Assembly: GCF_024868665.1 (NCBI RefSeq)
Contig: NC_079890.1
Location: forward strand, 35,927,139-35,991,138
Length of the DNA stretch: 64,000 nucleotides
Reading direction: 5' to 3'
Source of the DNA: Triplophysa rosa
Lineage: Eukaryota > Chordata > Actinopteri > Cypriniformes > Nemacheilidae
A program made the position numbers and the translations under genes. Below are positions 60,271-64,000 of this stretch, one piece after another (position 1 is the stretch's first letter; each line of letters starts with the position of its first letter). A model generated the notes under the pieces. The model was not told the origin of the DNA. It saw only the letters and a program-made list of their open reading frames with translations, and ran no database searches.

Positions 60271-61689
60271 CTTTTCGTTCTGAATTTAGCATGAACGTTT
60301 ATTCTTTATCTGTTTTATGATTATATATAGTAGAATATGGTCACTCGTAAAAAGTGGTGCCTTTTAATGTTTCTTAAAAAAATAAAGGAAATGCTCTTTC
60401 TACTTGCAAAAGGTTAATGCTGAACTTCAAGGGGACAGGGATTAGATTAAGGCAGGACTTGGCCTTCTTTAAATAAAGTAGTTTTTTTACAAACAGGCTT
60501 TACAAAAAAACCATTACTTGTGTGCATTTTGAGACAAAACAATGGCACTGATGTATTTGAAGATGTGTCAGTCCAAGCCGTTGCTAGTTTAGACAGATCT
60601 AACATTTTTAGTCTGGGATTAGTCTTAAACTATGTGCGGGAAATCACCCACCACCATTTTTTTCCCATTTTTGGCTCAAAGAATCAGGGTTGTAACCAGC
60701 ATTTGAGGATGGTCAGAGAGGGACAGGCTTATCACAATTCTTTGTATCGCAATGTACTGTATAGTGCCACAATATTTAATATTTAATGTACATTTTTTGC
60801 ATTATCTAAATACAATGTGACAAAACGTTTTACAATGTTAATGATAGCTGCCGCAAATTATGAGGACGAAAAACACACAAATGTTTTCTGTAAATGACCT
60901 ACAGTATGTGCATTACAATATTTGTACTGAATTGTGGTCATTATCAAATGTTCTGTATTACTTACATTTATGTTGCCAAATGAAAAAAGTATAGAGTATG
61001 TTATAGCACTGATTGTATGTATCGAATATACTCTTAGAATGCAAAAGACAAATATGCTGTCAGATTCAAAGGCCTTATTTTACAAATATTTGGGAATGGG
61101 GGATCTATAGTCACAGTTATTGCTCATGTCCTTATTTCTGAAATGTATTTTCATGTTTTGCAGATTTTGTTGAATACCATTGATGAATGTTTTTTTTAAT
61201 GTCGCTCTACAATAAAACTCTGTTTATCTATTAAGCTGTCTACACTGCACAATAAATCAATTATTTACTATATGTAGGCAAATATATATAAATATTCTGA
61301 GAACATTTAAGTGGCCACAATATGGTAATGAAATTAAATGTAGCCTATTAACTGTGTAGCACAAATTGCACCTTCAAATATAGTTTTAAATGCGATTATG
61401 ATAATGCAAATTTTTAACTTTGTGATTTGCTTTATCACAGAGTCACACCGCAGAGGTTGGACAGACTATAGAAATATAAACACAGATCTCTCATAAATCG
61501 TCCGCCATATTAGAAGGATCAAAACCCATCCGTAAACACACAAAAGTGAGTTGTCTGTGTGTTTGCAACCGTAGTTGTATGCTTGTATCAAATGATAAAT
61601 TAATACATCAAGAAGGCGTCAGCTAGGACAACGTTAACAAGTCGCCATAGTTTGAACTATTTCCTATTTTAACATACAGATTTGATTTC
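60271..61689. other. 3' UTR and spacer
   Basis: The 3' UTR of the RNase L-like gene has AATAAA near 60381. At about 60500-60660 a dispersed repeat is suggested by GAGACAAAACAATGGCACTG and TTTTTAGTCTGGGATTAG. No gene is seen. Confidence 0.5.
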
Positions 61690-62104
61690 CCTTTATTTGG
61701 TGTCTAGTCAGTCTTTGTCTGTGAACACGTTCTCTCAAAGGAAAGATGTGTAAGTGGCCATTGCCGATCCCACTTTTAGAGACCTGCATGGTTCTCCAAT
61801 GAGACCACATCAAAATGAACTTCAGAAGTTATGACAACATCACAGGTACATGTCTGTTAATGTCATATAGGAAAGACTAAGTATGAACTTATGCTGTGTT
61901 TCTTGCTTTTGTTCACTTTGCTGTATCTGTTTTCAATGATCGCAGGTTAGTCCATCGTTGCCTGCAAGTCCGTGATCATCCAGGACCAGGTGTTTGTCAT
62001 TGTTGCCCAGCTCTTTGGTGGTTCTCACATCTATAAGTTTGTTGAGGACCAAAGTTCTCCAAATTCCAGGACATTGAAGTTTCTAAAATTTCCAAGCCGA
62101 ACAG
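61690..62104 (+). pseudogene. lgi2 exon 7-8 fragment, dead copy
   Basis: The segment ending at about 61845 matches lgi2 exon 7, and 61946-62104 matches the start of exon 8, with the intervening intron kept. Lesions: TAA after GATGTG, TGA in place of the Trp codon before DHIEMN, and TAG for the Gln after the exon 8 acceptor, plus small deletions (for example near 62055). The rest of exon 8 and the 3' UTR are missing. The sequence then continues directly into the duplicated 47811 block. Confidence 0.92.
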
Positions 62105-64000
62105 GTGCAGGTGGTAAATTCATTTTTGTATAGAGAGTTTTGTTTAATTCTATGAATGTAAATAACTTTTACTGGAATACAACACAACCCTAAACAATGA
62201 GTGGAGCCTGCAAAAGCATGAGATTCAGCTCTTTATCTCCCATAACTTTTAAATAAAACAAAAGGTTACTTATTCATTTCAGTTTTAGCATAATACTAAT
62301 TATTTTAATTATGTAAATCATTGTACTATTTTTATTATTTGTTGAATATTAGGCATACATTTTTTAATATTAATGTAAATAAATGCTTATGATTGATTGA
62401 TACATTGATTACTGTTCTCATGATTAATATTCATATCAATGTTTTTAATTTGTCAAATGTATAGTGTTTATAAAACAAGATACTTTTATTATACTACTAA
62501 ACGATATAACTAAATATTGCAAAATACGAAATATTTAGGTGTACTGCATTATTATTATGTTATATATTATACTATTTTTTACATGTCCTGTTCTTTCAGG
62601 TTGATATAAAACGGGCATACATTGCCTGATAGTATTGCTTTGTCAAAACCAATAAGGCATCTTACAAAATGTGTCCAGAAAGTTAATAGAAAGTTACTAG
62701 AGTAATAGTGTGCCATTTTTGTATTGGCCATGGCCATTTGTTTTTATTATTATTTATTTAAAAGCTTGTTTTTAAAACATCTGCTGGTGCATAATATATC
62801 TTCATAATATATATTTCTTAAAAAATTGTATGATTCATTTACCTGACTTTATTAGGTTACAGTACAGCAAATAACATACATTTTTCAGAGGCAGATTTTT
62901 TTATTGAATAACGGTATTATGAGCAATACAATTTGTGTAATCAAGTATATAAAAAAATGAAAACAAAGAAATAAAAATAAAAATTTTGCAAGGGGGAATA
63001 AGCAAAGTAGCCTACGTGAAAATAGTTTCATGCCTGTAGAATAGGACGAGCTCTCTGGTTTTTGGAGGGTAAGATTAAATTAACATGGTAACTTATTTCT
63101 TCCTTAAACGCTTCATGGTTTTCCCCTAGAAAATTTACATTTAGGAATAAGGAAACTTATCCATTAAAATAATAAAATAAATCAAATAAGTGTGGATTTG
63201 TTTGTCTTTCTGATTAACAAACAGACCTAACAATAGGCCTACATGATTCCATTGTAAAATGAAATTTATATCAATATTTTCAACAAGAAAGTCAAGTAAA
63301 TTTTGCCACAAAAAAAAACAACAACCAGAGGGCAGTAACAAAACAAATGAATATCTGTCTCTTTCCAGGAATAATAGGCTACAACAAACATCTATATCCT
63401 TTTAGAAGACATTTAACCGGGTTTATTCTGTGAATAAGTTTAAAGGTAACCTCTTTAACCTTGTTTGTAACAAAATAACGATTAGGCAAAGGCCAAACTT
63501 TCAATTGACATCATTTACAAATTGACTCCAGTATGTAATTACATTTGGACGTGTAACAATGTCCTTTTGGAACATAGTTCTTATCGATGTATTATTATTA
63601 TGACCATGAGAAGAGAAACATATTTCTCCCACAAGAGATTGGTTGGGTGTAAAGGTGTAAAAGATCATATGTAAAGAGATAACCAGTGTCAAATAACTGG
63701 TCCACCAGAACAACATTATTCTGAAACCAGTGTAAAATGTCCTTATTGTTCCATATAAGATATCTCTGGGGTGAAAAATTGATGCTTGTAAATTAATTTG
63801 CAAGCCAAATGTTTTTAGAGGCAGATTGTCACTGAGAGCATAGGGCTGATGACGGAAGAAGAGTTTCATTTCTGAATATGGGAGTGTTCGGTGCTGCGCA
63901 GACTGTATGTCATCAGAATACCGCGAGAGCAGCTTTTTTTAGCTGCAGCGTATTGTTTCGAAACGCTCTCGCGATACTTCTGAAGTCATATGGCTGATCG
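62105..64000. repeat. segmental duplication, copy 2, truncated by window end
   Basis: Same orientation as 47811-49632. It includes the L1 relic with an extra stretch missing in copy 1 and the hairpin before the TATA promoter. It ends at ATATGGCTGATCG, the point where copy 1 goes on to its TATA box. Confidence 0.9.
63290..63820 (-). mobile_element. L1/Tx1-like LINE ORF2 relic, copy 2
   Basis: Longer than copy 1. In shifting minus-strand frames it reads WNNKDILHWFQNNVVLVDQLFDTGYL and then NVITYWSQFVNDVN, the connection/C-terminal region of L1-like ORF2. Frameshifts and deletions show it is dead. Confidence 0.72.

Overview
The window reads as teleost fish nuclear DNA, probably from a cyprinid. 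The genes are interrupted by GT-AG introns, the predicted proteins track human orthologues closely, and the spacers hold dense DNA-transposon, SINE and LINE sequence. The recurring element with TTAAAGGGATAGTTCACCC-type ends is one I associate with cyprinid genomes. There are no prokaryotic features, rRNA genes or free-standing tRNA genes. The species assignment is inference.

Layout from left to right. 1-1576: the 3' part of a pim-like kinase gene, headed by a 21-bp coding satellite and broken by an internal deletion. 2.0-9.5 kb: a transposon-rich spacer with TIR elements, two hAT elements with target-site duplications, a SINE, LINE relics and a large foldback. 10.8-13.0 kb, minus strand: a decayed copy of an RNase L/IRE1-like gene. 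13.7-26.8 kb, plus: aco1 (cytosolic aconitase/IRP1), with a probable non-coding first exon near 14.3 kb and 20 coding exons; its first intron carries a 2.15-kb element with very long inverted repeats. 28.6-36.6 kb, plus: sepsecs (Sep-tRNA:Sec-tRNA synthase), 11 exons. 39.7-46.9 kb, plus: lgi2 (secreted LRR/EPTP synaptic protein), 8 exons. 47.8-49.7 kb: a duplicated block with an L1 relic and a TATA promoter. 51.5-54.8 kb, minus: an apparently full-length CR1/L2-like LINE with an uninterrupted 958-codon ORF. 54.8-55.3 kb: a short unidentified minus-strand coding start sharing a promoter with the next gene. 55.7-60.3 kb, plus: an ankyrin-kinase-KEN (RNase L-like) gene, complete except for one apparent 1-base frameshift. 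61.7-64.0 kb: a broken copy of the last lgi2 exons followed by a second copy of the 47.8-49.6 kb block, cut by the window end.

The three housekeeping/neuronal genes (aco1, sepsecs, lgi2) look intact and lie head to tail. They are bracketed by an unstable, lineage-specific layer: pim-like kinase and RNase L-like copies in both orientations, segmental duplication of the lgi2 3' end, inverted promoter fragments and recent transposons. The most interesting item is the RNase L-like gene. It combines ankyrin repeats, an uncharacterised helical region, a kinase that keeps its catalytic motifs, and a KEN nuclease domain with the RNase L-type active-site spacing.

All exon boundaries were placed by hand from splice consensus, reading phase and remembered orthologue sequence. 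Transcript data would be needed to confirm them.
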